Of a stretch of DNA of 64,000 nt, positions 1 through 8,390 are shown piece after piece (positions within the stretch are counted from its first letter, which is position 1; each line of letters begins with the position of its first letter). Source of the stretch: Pseudomonas fluorescens. GTDB lineage: Bacteria > Pseudomonadota > Gammaproteobacteria > Pseudomonadales > Pseudomonadaceae. Position numbers and translations under genes: made by a program. The notes beneath the pieces were generated by a model. It was not told the origin of the DNA. It did no database searches and worked only from the letters and a program-made list of their open reading frames with translations. The stretch spans positions 5,952,001 through 6,016,000 of the forward strand of contig NZ_CP038438.1 of the NCBI RefSeq assembly GCF_004683905.1, in the 5' to 3' direction.

Positions 1-399
1 GCCGCTGGCGACGGTCGCTGAATGCTCGTCGACCCACTCCCCTTCCTGCTGCCCGTACACACTGCTGCTGGAAACGAACAGCAGCCGCTCAGGGGTCTGC
101 CCATAGTCGTCCAGCCAGCTCAGCACGTTCTGCAAACCCTGCACGTAAGCCGCACGATAACCGGCCTCATCGTGATCGGTTGCCGCTGCGCAATACACCA
201 GATAATCCACCGCCCCGAACGGCCAGTTTTCCGGGCAATCTTCCTTGAACAGGTCACCGGCGACGCCGATGACGCCATCCGGCAAACGCGAAACATCACG
301 GCGCAGACCATGCACCTCCCAGCCGGCGGCCAACAATTGCGTAGCCAGACGACTGCCGACGTCACCGCAACCGGCAATCAAAACAGAAGGCGCGGACAT
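1..399 (-). CDS. SDR-family NAD(P)-dependent epimerase/dehydratase, partial (C-terminus beyond left edge)
   Basis: The frame is open from an ATG at 397-399 to the left edge, giving 133 residues of the N-terminal half. It begins MSAPSVLIAGCGDVGSRLA, a Rossmann nucleotide-binding turn (GCGDVG, residues 10-15), followed by a predicted beta-alpha-beta fold. Near the edge it reads VSSSSVYG, the usual position of the catalytic Ser before the YxxxK motif, which lies outside the window. This is the extended (sugar-epimerase-like) SDR type; the substrate cannot be told. It is divergent from exbB, with 188 bases between the starts. Confident on the family, not on the function. Confidence 0.85.
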   Translation of the reverse strand, partial: MSAPSVLIAGCGDVGSRLATQLLAAGWEVHGLRRDVSRLPDGVIGVAGDLFKEDCPENWPFGAVDYLVYCAAATDHDEAGYRAAYVQGLQNVLSWLDDYGQTPERLLFVSSSSVYGQQEGEWVDEHSATVASG

Positions 400-494
400 G
401 AAAAAACTCCCAAACGAAAGGAACAGACTAGCCCTCGCAAAGGACGAACGGCTAGCAATGAAGGAAAAAAAGAAACTCTATTACTTTTGTTAAC

Positions 495-513
495 AAGAAT
501 TACTTGCAATAAT
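495..513. promoter_or_regulatory. possible Fur-box-like site upstream of exbB
   Basis: The AT-rich stretch AAGAATTACTTGCAATAAT lies about 75 bases before the exbB start. It matches the 19-base Fur consensus at only about 10 of 19 positions by eye. ExbB-ExbD-TonB operons of pseudomonads are commonly iron/Fur controlled, which is the main reason to list it. The match is weak. Confidence 0.3.
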
Positions 514-587
514 GCACCCCACTTTTGTTCTCGGCCTCACGAGGCCTGGAAGAGCATCACCGTTTTTCTACCTCAGGTCCGGCCAGC

Positions 588-1544
588 ATGACACGTAATC
601 AATTCCCCGCTTCGCCAACCACACGACCTCGCGCCTGGAGCGCGGTGGCGGCCCTGCTGCTCAGCCTGATGCTGGCGCCGACCGCTGCTTTCGCTGACGC
701 ACAAGCGCCAGCCGCTCCGGCTGCCACCGAACAGCACGCGCCTGCTACCGCCGCGCCAGCCGCCACCGACCCGGTACAGGCTGTAGACGCCAGCGCAGCA
801 GACGCGCCTGAAGTGCTCGAACCTGACAACAGCTTGGGCATGGCCCACGACCTGTCGCCATGGGGCATGTACCAGAACGCGGACATCATCGTGAAAATCG
901 TGATGATCGGTCTGGCCATCGCTTCCATCATCACCTGGACCATCTGGATCGCCAAAGGCTTCGAGCTGATGGGCGCCAAGCGTCGTCTGCGCGGTGAAAT
1001 CGCTGCCCTGAAAAAAGCCGCGACCCTCAAGGAAGCCAGCGCCACTGCGGCAAAGGAAGGCACCCTCGCCAACCTGCTGGTGCACGACGCCCTCGAAGAG
1101 ATGCGCCTGTCGGTCAACAGCCGCGAGAAAGAAGGCATCAAGGAGCGCGTCAGCTTCCGTCTTGAGCGTCTGGTCGCTGCCTGTGGCCGCAACATGAGCA
1201 GCGGCACCGGCGTTCTTGCCACCATCGGTTCCACCGCGCCGTTCGTCGGCCTGTTCGGTACCGTGTGGGGCATCATGAACAGCTTCATCGGCATCGCCAA
1301 GACCCAGACCACCAACCTTGCCGTCGTGGCGCCGGGCATCGCCGAAGCGCTGCTGGCCACCGCGCTGGGCCTGGTTGCTGCGATTCCTGCGGTGGTGATC
1401 TACAACGTGTTCGCCCGCTCCATCGCCGGCTACAAGGCGCAGGTGTCCGACGCTTCGGCGCAGGTCCTGTTGCTGGTCAGCCGTGACCTCGATCACCAGC
1501 CTGAGCGCAGCAGCTCGCAACCACACATGGTGAAAGTGGGGTAA
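588..1544 (+). CDS. exbB: TonB-system proton channel subunit ExbB
   Basis: 318 residues. ExbB forms the inner-membrane proton-driven pentamer that powers TonB. The N-terminus has a signal-like hydrophobic segment (residues 13-32, ending AFADAQA) and an Ala/Pro-rich periplasmic stretch, the long ExbB form found in pseudomonads. Three membrane segments follow: VKIVMIGLAIASIITWTIWI, the GTGVLATIGSTAPFVGLFGTV region with the MotA/TolQ/ExbB signature, and a last helix ending VVIYNVFARSIAGY. I chose the ATG at 588; an upstream in-frame ATG at 525 adds 21 residues that look like leader sequence. First gene of exbB-exbD-tonB; exbD starts 6 bases after the stop. Confidence 0.95.
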   Translation: MTRNQFPASPTTRPRAWSAVAALLLSLMLAPTAAFADAQAPAAPAATEQHAPATAAPAATDPVQAVDASAADAPEVLEPDNSLGMAHDLSPWGMYQNADIIVKIVMIGLAIASIITWTIWIAKGFELMGAKRRLRGEIAALKKAATLKEASATAAKEGTLANLLVHDALEEMRLSVNSREKEGIKERVSFRLERLVAACGRNMSSGTGVLATIGSTAPFVGLFGTVWGIMNSFIGIAKTQTTNLAVVAPGIAEALLATALGLVAAIPAVVIYNVFARSIAGYKAQVSDASAQVLLLVSRDLDHQPERSSSQPHMVKVG

Positions 1545-1550
1545 TCGGCC

Positions 1551-1979
1551 ATGGGCCTGCATTTGAAAGAAGGCGCAGACGACGATCTGGCCGAGAACCA
1601 CGAAATCAACGTCACGCCGTTCATCGACGTGATGCTGGTACTGCTGATCATCTTCATGGTGGCCGCGCCGCTGGCTACCGTGGACATCAAAGTCGACCTC
1701 CCTGCTTCGACCGCCAAACCGGCGCCGCGCCCGGAGAAACCGGTGTTCCTCAGCGTTAAAGCTGATCAGCGCCTGTACATCGGCGACGACGAAGTCAATG
1801 CCGATACCCTTGGCGCCGTGCTCGACGCCAAGACCCAGGGCAAAAAAGACACCACCATCTTCTTCCAGGCCGACAAGGGCGTGGACTACGGCGACCTGAT
1901 GAGCGTGATGGATAAATTGCGCTCGGCCGGTTACCTGAAGGTCGGTCTGGTGGGCCTCGAGAGCGCAGCCAAGAAATGA
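1551..1979 (+). CDS. exbD: TonB-system subunit ExbD
   Basis: 142 residues, the usual ExbD length. A short cytoplasmic N-terminus is followed by one membrane helix preceded by INVTPFIDVMLVLLIIFMV; the Asp in FIDVMLVLL is the conserved proton-carrying residue of the ExbD/TolR family. The rest is a periplasmic domain that contacts TonB. It starts 6 bases after exbB and its stop overlaps the tonB start by four bases (ATGA at 1976-1979), so the three genes are translationally linked. Confidence 0.96.
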   Translation: MGLHLKEGADDDLAENHEINVTPFIDVMLVLLIIFMVAAPLATVDIKVDLPASTAKPAPRPEKPVFLSVKADQRLYIGDDEVNADTLGAVLDAKTQGKKDTTIFFQADKGVDYGDLMSVMDKLRSAGYLKVGLVGLESAAKK

Positions 1980-2725
1980 TCACGACGCGCCATAAGCTGA
2001 CGCGTTACAGCGGTAGCCTGGCCGTGGTGCTGGGCGTTCACGCGCTGGCCATCGCGCTGGCGCTGAACTGGACCGCCCGCCCGCCCATCGAACTGCCGCC
2101 GCAGGCAATGATGGTTGAGCTGGCACCGGTTCCGACCCCGCCACCGCCTGCTCCGCCGAAAGTCGTCACACCGCCGCAGCCACCGGCTCCGGTCGAAGAG
2201 TTGCCGATTCCGAAACTGGCTGAAGCACCCAAGCCCGAGATTGCCGTACCGAAGCCCAAACCCAAGCCAAAGCCGAAACCGCAGCCGCCCAAACCGGTGG
2301 AGAAAAAACCGGAACCGGTGAAGGAAAAACCTTCCGAGGAAAAACCGGCGGAGACGCAGCCGACCCAGGCCCCGACGGAGAAATCCGCCCAGCCGGCACC
2401 GGGACCGTCGCCCGCACAAATGGCCGCCAAGGCCAGCTGGCAAAACACCCTGCTCGCGCACTTGGGCAAGTACAAAAAGTACCCGCAAAGCGCACAGGCA
2501 CGGGGCAAGGAAGGCCTGAACCGTCTGCGTTTCGTGGTGGATGCCGAAGGTAATGTGCTGTCGTTCGAACTGGTGGGCCGCTCGGGCAACGCCGATCTGG
2601 ACCGGGCCACCCTGGAAATGATCCGCCGCGCACAACCGCTGCCCAAGCCACCGGCCGACATGCTCAACAACGGCTCGATCGAAATTGTCGCGCCGTTTGT
2701 GTACTCGCTGGATAAACGCCGCTGA
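1976..2725 (+). CDS. tonB: energy transducer TonB
   Basis: 249 residues. TonB spans the periplasm and passes ExbBD energy to outer-membrane receptors. An N-terminal membrane anchor (about residues 12-33, VVLGVHALAIALALNW) is followed by a long Pro-rich spacer (about 45-150) that includes a KPKPKPKPKPQPPKP run. The globular TonB C-terminal domain comes next, with the typical YPQSAQARGKEG motif and the ADLDRATLEMIRRAQPLPKPP segment. Last gene of the operon, followed by an inverted REP pair and a hairpin terminator. Confidence 0.96.
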   Translation: MITTRHKLTRYSGSLAVVLGVHALAIALALNWTARPPIELPPQAMMVELAPVPTPPPPAPPKVVTPPQPPAPVEELPIPKLAEAPKPEIAVPKPKPKPKPKPQPPKPVEKKPEPVKEKPSEEKPAETQPTQAPTEKSAQPAPGPSPAQMAAKASWQNTLLAHLGKYKKYPQSAQARGKEGLNRLRFVVDAEGNVLSFELVGRSGNADLDRATLEMIRRAQPLPKPPADMLNNGSIEIVAPFVYSLDKRR

Positions 2726-2730
2726 TCCAT

Positions 2731-2819
2731 TGTGGGAGCGGGCTTGCTCGCGAAAGCGTCGTGTCTGTCGACATCCATGTATCTGACACACCGCATTCGC
2801 GAGCAAGCCCGCTCCCACA
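2731..2819. repeat. inverted REP pair (REPIN)
   Basis: Two REP arms in head-to-head orientation: 2731-2757 begins TGTGGGAGCGGGCTTGCTCG and 2793-2819 is nearly its reverse complement, with about 35 unrelated bases between. Each arm is itself palindromic (GAGCGGGCTTGCTC). The same arm sequence recurs at 53.5, 58.9 and 61.9 kb in this window. It lies directly behind tonB. Confidence 0.9.
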
Positions 2820-2837
2820 GGGTCGACAGTGAGATCG

Positions 2838-2861
2838 AAAAGGCACCGAAAGGTGCCTTTT
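2838..2861 (+). terminator. rho-independent terminator between tonB and oxyR
   Basis: AAAGGCACC, a GAAA tetraloop and GGTGCCTTT form a 9-bp hairpin with a T-run inside its 3' arm. It ends the exbB-exbD-tonB transcript and insulates oxyR. Confidence 0.75.
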
Positions 2862-2979
2862 GCCTATCTGGCAACGGCAAACTCACATTGCCCGGTGTCG
2901 CATTCCTCACTCAGTCTGATAACGTGCGTCTATCGATTGCAGCCGTTATGCTTGGCCCGCAACTTCATGGACGCTTGCT

Positions 2980-3909
2980 ATGACCCTCACAGAATTACGC
3001 TACATCGTTACCCTCGCCCAAGAGCAGCACTTCGGCCACGCCGCCGAGCGTTGCCACGTCAGTCAGCCGACCCTGTCGGTGGGCGTGAAAAAACTTGAAG
3101 ACGAACTCGGTGTGCTGATTTTCGAGCGCAGTAAAAGCGCCGTGCGCCTGACCCCGGTCGGCGAAGGCATCGTCGCCCAGGCGCAGAAAGTCCTGGAGCA
3201 GGCCCAAGGCATCCGTGAACTGGCCCAGGCCGGCAAGAACCAACTGACCGCCCCGCTGAAAGTCGGCGCGATCTACACCGTCGGGCCGTACCTGTTCCCG
3301 CACCTGATTCCACAACTGCACCGGGTCGCCCCGCAGATGCCGTTGTACATCGAAGAAAACTTCACCCACGTGCTGCGCGACAAACTGCGCAATGGCGAGC
3401 TCGACGCGATCATCATCGCCCTGCCGTTCAACGAAGCCGACGTGCTGACCCTGCCGCTGTACGACGAGCCGTTCTACGTCTTGATGCCGGCCCAGCACCC
3501 GTGGACGCAAAAGGAATCCATCGACGCTGCCCTGCTCAACGACAAGAGCCTGCTGCTGCTCGGCGAAGGCCACTGCTTCCGCGACCAGGTGCTTGAGGCC
3601 TGCCCGACCCTGACCAAGGGCAACGACGGCGCCAAGCACACCACGGTGGAATCCAGCTCGCTGGAAACCATCCGCCACATGGTCGCGTCCGGTTTGGGCA
3701 TCTCGATCCTGCCGCTGTCAGCGGTGGACAGCCACCACTACGCCCCGGGCGTGATCGAAGTACGCCCGCTGTCGGCGCCGGTGCCATTCCGCACCGTGGC
3801 GATTGCCTGGCGCGCGAGCTTCCCACGGCCGAAAGCCATCGAGATCCTCGCCGACTCCGTTCGCCTGTGCTCGGTGGCCAAGCCCGCCGCACCGGTCACG
3901 GCCGGTTAA
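2980..3909 (+). CDS. oxyR: hydrogen peroxide-sensing LysR-type regulator OxyR
   Basis: 309 residues. The N-terminal winged helix (MTLTELRYIVTLAQEQHFGHAAERCHVSQPTLS, split here for length only by the reader) is typical of LysR regulators, and the remainder is the periplasmic-binding-like sensor domain. The two redox cysteines fall exactly at residues 199 (GEGHCFRD) and 208 (LEACPTL), the positions that form the disulfide in E. coli OxyR upon peroxide oxidation. It activates peroxide-defence genes. recG starts 9 bases downstream, the same oxyR-recG pairing as in other pseudomonads. Confidence 0.97.
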   Translation: MTLTELRYIVTLAQEQHFGHAAERCHVSQPTLSVGVKKLEDELGVLIFERSKSAVRLTPVGEGIVAQAQKVLEQAQGIRELAQAGKNQLTAPLKVGAIYTVGPYLFPHLIPQLHRVAPQMPLYIEENFTHVLRDKLRNGELDAIIIALPFNEADVLTLPLYDEPFYVLMPAQHPWTQKESIDAALLNDKSLLLLGEGHCFRDQVLEACPTLTKGNDGAKHTTVESSSLETIRHMVASGLGISILPLSAVDSHHYAPGVIEVRPLSAPVPFRTVAIAWRASFPRPKAIEILADSVRLCSVAKPAAPVTAG

Positions 3910-3918
3910 GCCAGCGTC

Positions 3919-5994
3919 ATGACTGAGCTGTCGCAGGTGTCGGTCACCGCACTCAAGGGTGTCGGCGAAGCCATGGCCGAGAAACTGGCCAAGGTCGGCC
4001 TGGAGAATCTCCAGGACGTGCTGTTTCACCTGCCGCTGCGTTATCAGGATCGCACCCGCGTGGTGCCGATCGGCCACTTGCGACCGGGCCAGGACGCCGT
4101 GGTCGAAGGCACCGTCAGCGGCGCCGACGTGGTCATGGGCCGGCGTCGCAGCCTGGTGGTGCGCATGCAGGACGGCACCGGCGGACTGAGTCTGCGCTTC
4201 TACCATTTCAGCAACGCGCAGAAAGAAGGCCTCAAGCGCGGTACGCGGATTCGCTGCTACGGCGAGGTGCGGCCCGGCGCTTCGGGGCTGGAAATCTACC
4301 ACCCGGAATACCGCGCCATCACCGGTGACGAACCGCCGCCGGTGGATGAAACCCTGACCCCGGTTTACCCGCTCACCGAAGGCCTGACCCAACAGCGCCT
4401 GCGCCAGTTGTGCATGCAGACCCTGACGCTGCTCAAGCCAAACACCCTGCCCGACTGGCTGCCGACCGAACTGGCCCGCGACTACCAACTGGCGCCGCTG
4501 GCCGACGCGATCCGCTACCTGCACAACCCGCCCGCCGACGCCGATGTCGATGAGCTGGCCCTCGGTCATCACTGGGCCCAGCATCGGCTGGCCTTCGAAG
4601 AGCTGCTGACCCATCAACTGTCGCAACAACGTCTGCGCGAAAGCATGCGTTCACTGCGCGCGCCAGCGATGTCGAAGGCGAAAAACCTGCCGCCGAAATA
4701 CCTGGCCAACCTCGGCTTCAACCCGACCGGCGCGCAACAACGCGTGGGCAACGAAATCGCCTACGACCTCAGCCAGCACGAACCGATGCTGCGGCTGATT
4801 CAGGGCGATGTTGGCGCGGGAAAAACCGTGGTCGCCGCCCTCGCGGCACTGCAAGCACTGGAGGCCGGTTATCAGGTCGCACTGATGGCGCCGACCGAGA
4901 TCCTCGCCGAGCAACACTTCATCACCTTCAAGCGCTGGCTCGAGCCGCTGGGCATCGACGTGGCGTGGCTGGCCGGCAAGCTCAAGGGCAAAAATCGCGT
5001 CGCCGCACTGGAACAGATCGCCAGCGGCACGCCGATGGTGGTTGGCACCCACGCGCTGTTTCAGGACGAAGTGCAGTTCAAGAATCTGGCACTGGTGATC
5101 ATCGACGAACAACACCGCTTCGGCGTGCAGCAGCGTCTGGCGCTGCGGCAGAAAGGCGTCGGCGGGCGCATGTGTCCGCACCAACTGATCATGACCGCCA
5201 CGCCGATCCCACGCACGCTGGCGATGAGCGCCTACGCCGATCTCGACACCTCGATCCTCGACGAACTGCCGCCCGGTCGCACCCCGGTCAACACCGTGCT
5301 GGTCACCGACACCCGTCGCGTCGAAGTCATCGAACGGGTGCGCAGCGCCTGCGCCGAAGGGCGTCAGGCCTACTGGGTGTGCACGCTGATCGAAGAGTCG
5401 GAAGAGCTGACCTGTCAGGCCGCCGAAACCACGTTCGAAGACCTCACCGCCGCACTCGGCGAGCTGAAAGTCGGGCTGATCCACGGGCGCATGAAGCCTG
5501 CCGAGAAAGCAGCGGTCATGGCCGAATTCAAGGCCGGCAACCTGCAACTGCTGGTCGCCACCACCGTGATCGAAGTCGGCGTCGACGTGCCCAACGCCAG
5601 CCTGATGATCATCGAAAACCCCGAGCGCCTCGGCCTCGCACAGTTGCACCAGTTGCGCGGCCGGGTTGGCCGGGGCAGCGCGGTCAGCCATTGCGTGCTG
5701 CTCTACCATCCGCCGCTGTCGCAGATCGGCCGCCAGCGCCTGGGCATCATGCGCGAGACCAACGACGGTTTCGTCATCGCCGAAAAAGACCTCGAACTGC
5801 GCGGCCCCGGCGAAATGCTCGGCACGCGCCAGACCGGTCTGCTGCAATTCAAAGTCGCCGACCTGATGCGCGACGCCGATCTGCTGCCCGCCGTACGCGA
5901 TGCCGCGCAAGCGCTGCTGGAACGCTGGCCGACTCACGTCAGCCCATTGCTCGACCGCTGGCTGCGTCACGGGCAGCAATACGGCCAAGTGTGA
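3919..5994 (+). CDS. recG: ATP-dependent DNA helicase RecG
   Basis: 691 residues, the normal RecG length. RecG remodels stalled replication forks and Holliday junctions. An N-terminal wedge/OB-fold region (about residues 1-250) precedes two RecA-like helicase domains. Walker A is GDVGAGKTVV, the Walker B/DExH-like box is IIDEQHRFGVQQR, motif III is MTATPIPRT, and motif VI is QLRGRVGRG. It follows oxyR by 9 bases and is probably co-transcribed with it. Confidence 0.98.
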   Translation: MTELSQVSVTALKGVGEAMAEKLAKVGLENLQDVLFHLPLRYQDRTRVVPIGHLRPGQDAVVEGTVSGADVVMGRRRSLVVRMQDGTGGLSLRFYHFSNAQKEGLKRGTRIRCYGEVRPGASGLEIYHPEYRAITGDEPPPVDETLTPVYPLTEGLTQQRLRQLCMQTLTLLKPNTLPDWLPTELARDYQLAPLADAIRYLHNPPADADVDELALGHHWAQHRLAFEELLTHQLSQQRLRESMRSLRAPAMSKAKNLPPKYLANLGFNPTGAQQRVGNEIAYDLSQHEPMLRLIQGDVGAGKTVVAALAALQALEAGYQVALMAPTEILAEQHFITFKRWLEPLGIDVAWLAGKLKGKNRVAALEQIASGTPMVVGTHALFQDEVQFKNLALVIIDEQHRFGVQQRLALRQKGVGGRMCPHQLIMTATPIPRTLAMSAYADLDTSILDELPPGRTPVNTVLVTDTRRVEVIERVRSACAEGRQAYWVCTLIEESEELTCQAAETTFEDLTAALGELKVGLIHGRMKPAEKAAVMAEFKAGNLQLLVATTVIEVGVDVPNASLMIIENPERLGLAQLHQLRGRVGRGSAVSHCVLLYHPPLSQIGRQRLGIMRETNDGFVIAEKDLELRGPGEMLGTRQTGLLQFKVADLMRDADLLPAVRDAAQALLERWPTHVSPLLDRWLRHGQQYGQV

Positions 5995-6073
5995 GCACCG
6001 TCGCAGTTTGTGCAGGATCGTTCCTACAGAGCTGGTTATACTCCTGCCATTGTTTCAAAAACGGATACAGACC

Positions 6074-7474
6074 ATGACTGACGCAGCTCTCGCCCCCGAA
6101 CTCCCGCACGCGCCGTCTGTAATTCGGCTGCTGCTCGGCAAGCTGGGGATCGCCTACGAAGAAGTGCTCGACCACCACGGCCTCAACGCTTCGCGCAAGG
6201 TACAAGCCGTGTTGCTGGACGATGCTGTCGGCGCGCTGATGGTGCTGTTTCCGCAGAGCCAGTTGCTGGACCTCAATCGCCTCGCCGAACTCACGGGCCG
6301 ACGCCTGACCGCCGTGTCCACCGAGCGCCTGGAAAAGATGCTCGGCAAACACAGCCTGAGCCTGCTGCCGGGCCTGCCGGCGCTGACCAGCTCGCCGTGT
6401 CTCTACGAAGAAAGCCTGCTGCGCGAACAGAAGCTGCTGATCAACTCCGGCGAGCCGGGCCTGCTGCTGGAAATCACCAGCGAAGCCTTCAAGAGCATGC
6501 TGACCAAGGCCAGCGCCGCCAACTTCGGCGAAGCCCTGAGCAGCATCCGCCCGAACCTCGACCGCCCGGACGATGACCGCGAGGAAATCACCCAGGCCGT
6601 GCAGGCGTTCACTGCACGCCGGATTCAGCAGCGTCTGGAAGCGACCATCGAGATTCCGCCTCTGGCCGAGACGGCGCAAAAAATCATCAAGCTGCGCGTC
6701 GACCCCAACGCCACCATCGACGACATCACCGGCGTGGTCGAAACCGACCCAGCGCTGGCCGCACAGGTTGTGAGCTGGGCGGCGTCGCCGTACTACGCCT
6801 CGCCGGGCAAGATCCGCTCGGTGGAAGACGCGATCGTTCGCGTGCTCGGTTTCGATCTGGTGATCAACCTCGCCCTGGGCCTGGCCCTCGGCAAGACCCT
6901 GAGTCTGCCGAAAGACCACCCGCAACACACCACGCCTTACTGGCAGCAGTCGATCTACACCGCCGCCGTCATCGAAGGCCTGACCCGCGCCATGCCGCGC
7001 GCCCAGCGCCCGGAAGCCGGCCTGACCTACCTCGCCGGTCTGCTGCACAACTTCGGTTACCTGCTGCTGGCTCACGTGTTCCCGCCGCACTTCTCACTGA
7101 TCTGCCGCCACCTGGAGGTCAACCCGCACCTGTGCCACAGCTACATCGAGCAGCACCTGTTGGGCATCAGCCGCGAACAGATCGGCTCGTGGCTGATGCG
7201 CTACTGGGACATGCCCGATGAACTGGCCACCGCCCTGCGCTTCCAGCACGACCCAAGCTACGACGGCGCCTACGCCGAATACCCGAATCTCGTCTGCCTG
7301 GCCGTGCGCCTGCTGCGCAGCCGCGGCATCGGCTCCGGCCCCGACGAAGACATCCCCGACGCCCTGCTCGAACGCGTCGGTCTGACCCGCGACAAAGCCA
7401 ACGACGTGGTCAGCAAAGTCCTCGAAGCCGAAGTCCTGCTGCGCGAACTGGCCTCGCAATTCAGCCAGGCCTGA
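6074..7474 (+). CDS. YbaK/aminoacyl-tRNA deacylase-like plus HDOD domain protein
   Basis: 466 residues. Residues 1 to about 150 resemble the YbaK/ProX aminoacyl-tRNA-editing fold (IRLLLGKLGIAYEEVLDHHG, then QLLDLNRLAELTGRRL). Residues about 185-460 form an HDOD domain, a degenerate HD-GYP relative used in signalling: IPPLAETAQKIIKLRVDP, then AGLLHNFGYLLLAHVFP and a C-terminal helical bundle. HDOD proteins usually act by protein contact, not hydrolysis. I chose the ATG at 6074 because the open frame upstream overlaps recG. The same gene follows recG in P. aeruginosa as I recall it. Exact function unknown. Confidence 0.85.
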   Translation: MTDAALAPELPHAPSVIRLLLGKLGIAYEEVLDHHGLNASRKVQAVLLDDAVGALMVLFPQSQLLDLNRLAELTGRRLTAVSTERLEKMLGKHSLSLLPGLPALTSSPCLYEESLLREQKLLINSGEPGLLLEITSEAFKSMLTKASAANFGEALSSIRPNLDRPDDDREEITQAVQAFTARRIQQRLEATIEIPPLAETAQKIIKLRVDPNATIDDITGVVETDPALAAQVVSWAASPYYASPGKIRSVEDAIVRVLGFDLVINLALGLALGKTLSLPKDHPQHTTPYWQQSIYTAAVIEGLTRAMPRAQRPEAGLTYLAGLLHNFGYLLLAHVFPPHFSLICRHLEVNPHLCHSYIEQHLLGISREQIGSWLMRYWDMPDELATALRFQHDPSYDGAYAEYPNLVCLAVRLLRSRGIGSGPDEDIPDALLERVGLTRDKANDVVSKVLEAEVLLRELASQFSQA

Positions 7475-7514
7475 ACCAAAACAGGCCCGCTCCCCCCAGG
7501 ATTTATACAAATCC

Positions 7515-7540
7515 CTGTGGGAGCGAGCCTGCTCGCGAAG
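7515..7540. repeat. single REP arm
   Basis: One copy of the REP palindrome (GTGGGAGCGAGCCTGCTCGC) 40 bases behind the HDOD gene, without an inverted partner nearby. Confidence 0.8.
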
Positions 7541-7574
7541 AATCCAACTCAATTTACCTGCCTGACACAAAACC

Positions 7575-7708
7575 TGTGGTGAGGGGATTTATCCCCGACC
7601 GACTGCGCAGCAGTCGCAAACCCAGCCAACAGGGTGTGTCAGTTATATCGAGGTCTCAGGTTTTGGGGCCGCTGCGCAGCCCATCGGGGATAAATCCCCT
7701 CGCCACGA
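7575..7708. repeat. large inverted repeat with GGGGATAAATCCCC-type cores (copy 1 of 3)
   Basis: The left arm starts GTGGTGAGGGGATTTATCCC and the right arm ends GGGGATAAATCCCCTCGCCA, its near reverse complement. Inside each arm lies a second small variable hairpin (CGACTGCGCAGCAGTCG on the left, a GGCCGCTGCGCAGCCC segment on the right), and about 45 unconserved bases sit in the middle. Related copies are at 35381-35515 and 57694-57837. The element fills most of the gap between two convergent genes. Confidence 0.85.
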
Positions 7709-7720
7709 CAGCCCATCTTC

Positions 7721-8104
7721 TCAGGCCTTAGGCTTGGCCTTCCTCGGCTTCAAATACTTCATCAACCCCTGAAACCACATCACCAGCGCCGGATTCCCCT
7801 TCAGCTGAATCGACTTGTCCTGAATCCCCTGCATAAACGCCAGCTGCTTGTTCTTCGCCTGCATCGTGGCAAAGGCATAACCCGCATCCTTGAACGCAAT
7901 CGCAAACGCCGGCTCCGCCACCACACCCGACTTGCTGGTAACGCGCTGATTCTTCACCACGAAATGCCGCGCCACTTTCCCGTCCAGCGTTTGCAGCTGA
8001 AACACCAGATCCTTGTCACCCAACTGCTGCTGGAACGCAGGATTTGTCCGGCTGGCCTTACCCATCAACAGACCCAGCATCCACAGAAGAAAACGAAATT
8101 TCAT
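7721..8104 (-). CDS. small SCP2-like conserved hypothetical protein
   Basis: 127 residues from the ATG at 8104, which has GAGG 8 bases upstream; an in-frame GTG lies six bases earlier. The protein has a hydrophobic N-terminus (MKFRFLLWMLGLLMG) and a body (DLVFQLQTLDGKVARHFVVKNQRVTSKSGV... LAFMQGIQDKSIQLKGNP) that resembles sterol-carrier/SCP2-type lipid-binding domains. It ends with a basic tail (KYLKPRKAKPKA). SCP2 similarity is judged by eye. It may bind a lipid, but no role is known to me. Confidence 0.75.
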   Translation of the reverse strand: MKFRFLLWMLGLLMGKASRTNPAFQQQLGDKDLVFQLQTLDGKVARHFVVKNQRVTSKSGVVAEPAFAIAFKDAGYAFATMQAKNKQLAFMQGIQDKSIQLKGNPALVMWFQGLMKYLKPRKAKPKA

Positions 8105-8267
8105 GCGCACAGCCTCAAAAGGAAAATGAACGGCCGGGGCAGTGTAAGGGATTCAGACGATAACGCCACTATCGGCCGCTATTGGAAGATGATGCAGACC
8201 ATTTCCCGCACGATGACCGCCAAGTCACGCTTCTGCATCCCACTTCCTACACCTGTTGAAACACATC

Positions 8268-8305
8268 CCTGTAGGAGCTGCCGAAGGCTGCGATCTTTTG
8301 ATCTT
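8268..8305. repeat. dispersed palindromic repeat (TGTAGGAGCTGCCGAAGGCT type)
   Basis: CTGTAGGAGCTGCCGAAGGC followed by TGCGATCTTTTGATCTT is a dispersed element I recognise as frequent in P. fluorescens-group intergenic DNA. It contains the hairpin AGCTGCCGAAGGCTGC and the palindrome GATCTTTTGATC. Here it lies upstream of the DUF6124 leader. Confidence 0.6.
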
Positions 8306-8390
8306 CCGGCCTGCAAACCTATGGGAAATTTCCTGCAAGGCGTGGTGTTGTGCGTGAACTAGGCAGGATGAGGGTTCATCGATAGCCTCA

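Noticed and set aside
573..1601. Minus-strand open frame opposite exbB
   Set aside because: exbB has clear family motifs and operon overlap; the reverse frame has none.
7515..8305. Repeats that might suggest a CRISPR array
   Set aside because: They are inverted REP-type palindromes of different families without regular spacers; no cas genes are present.
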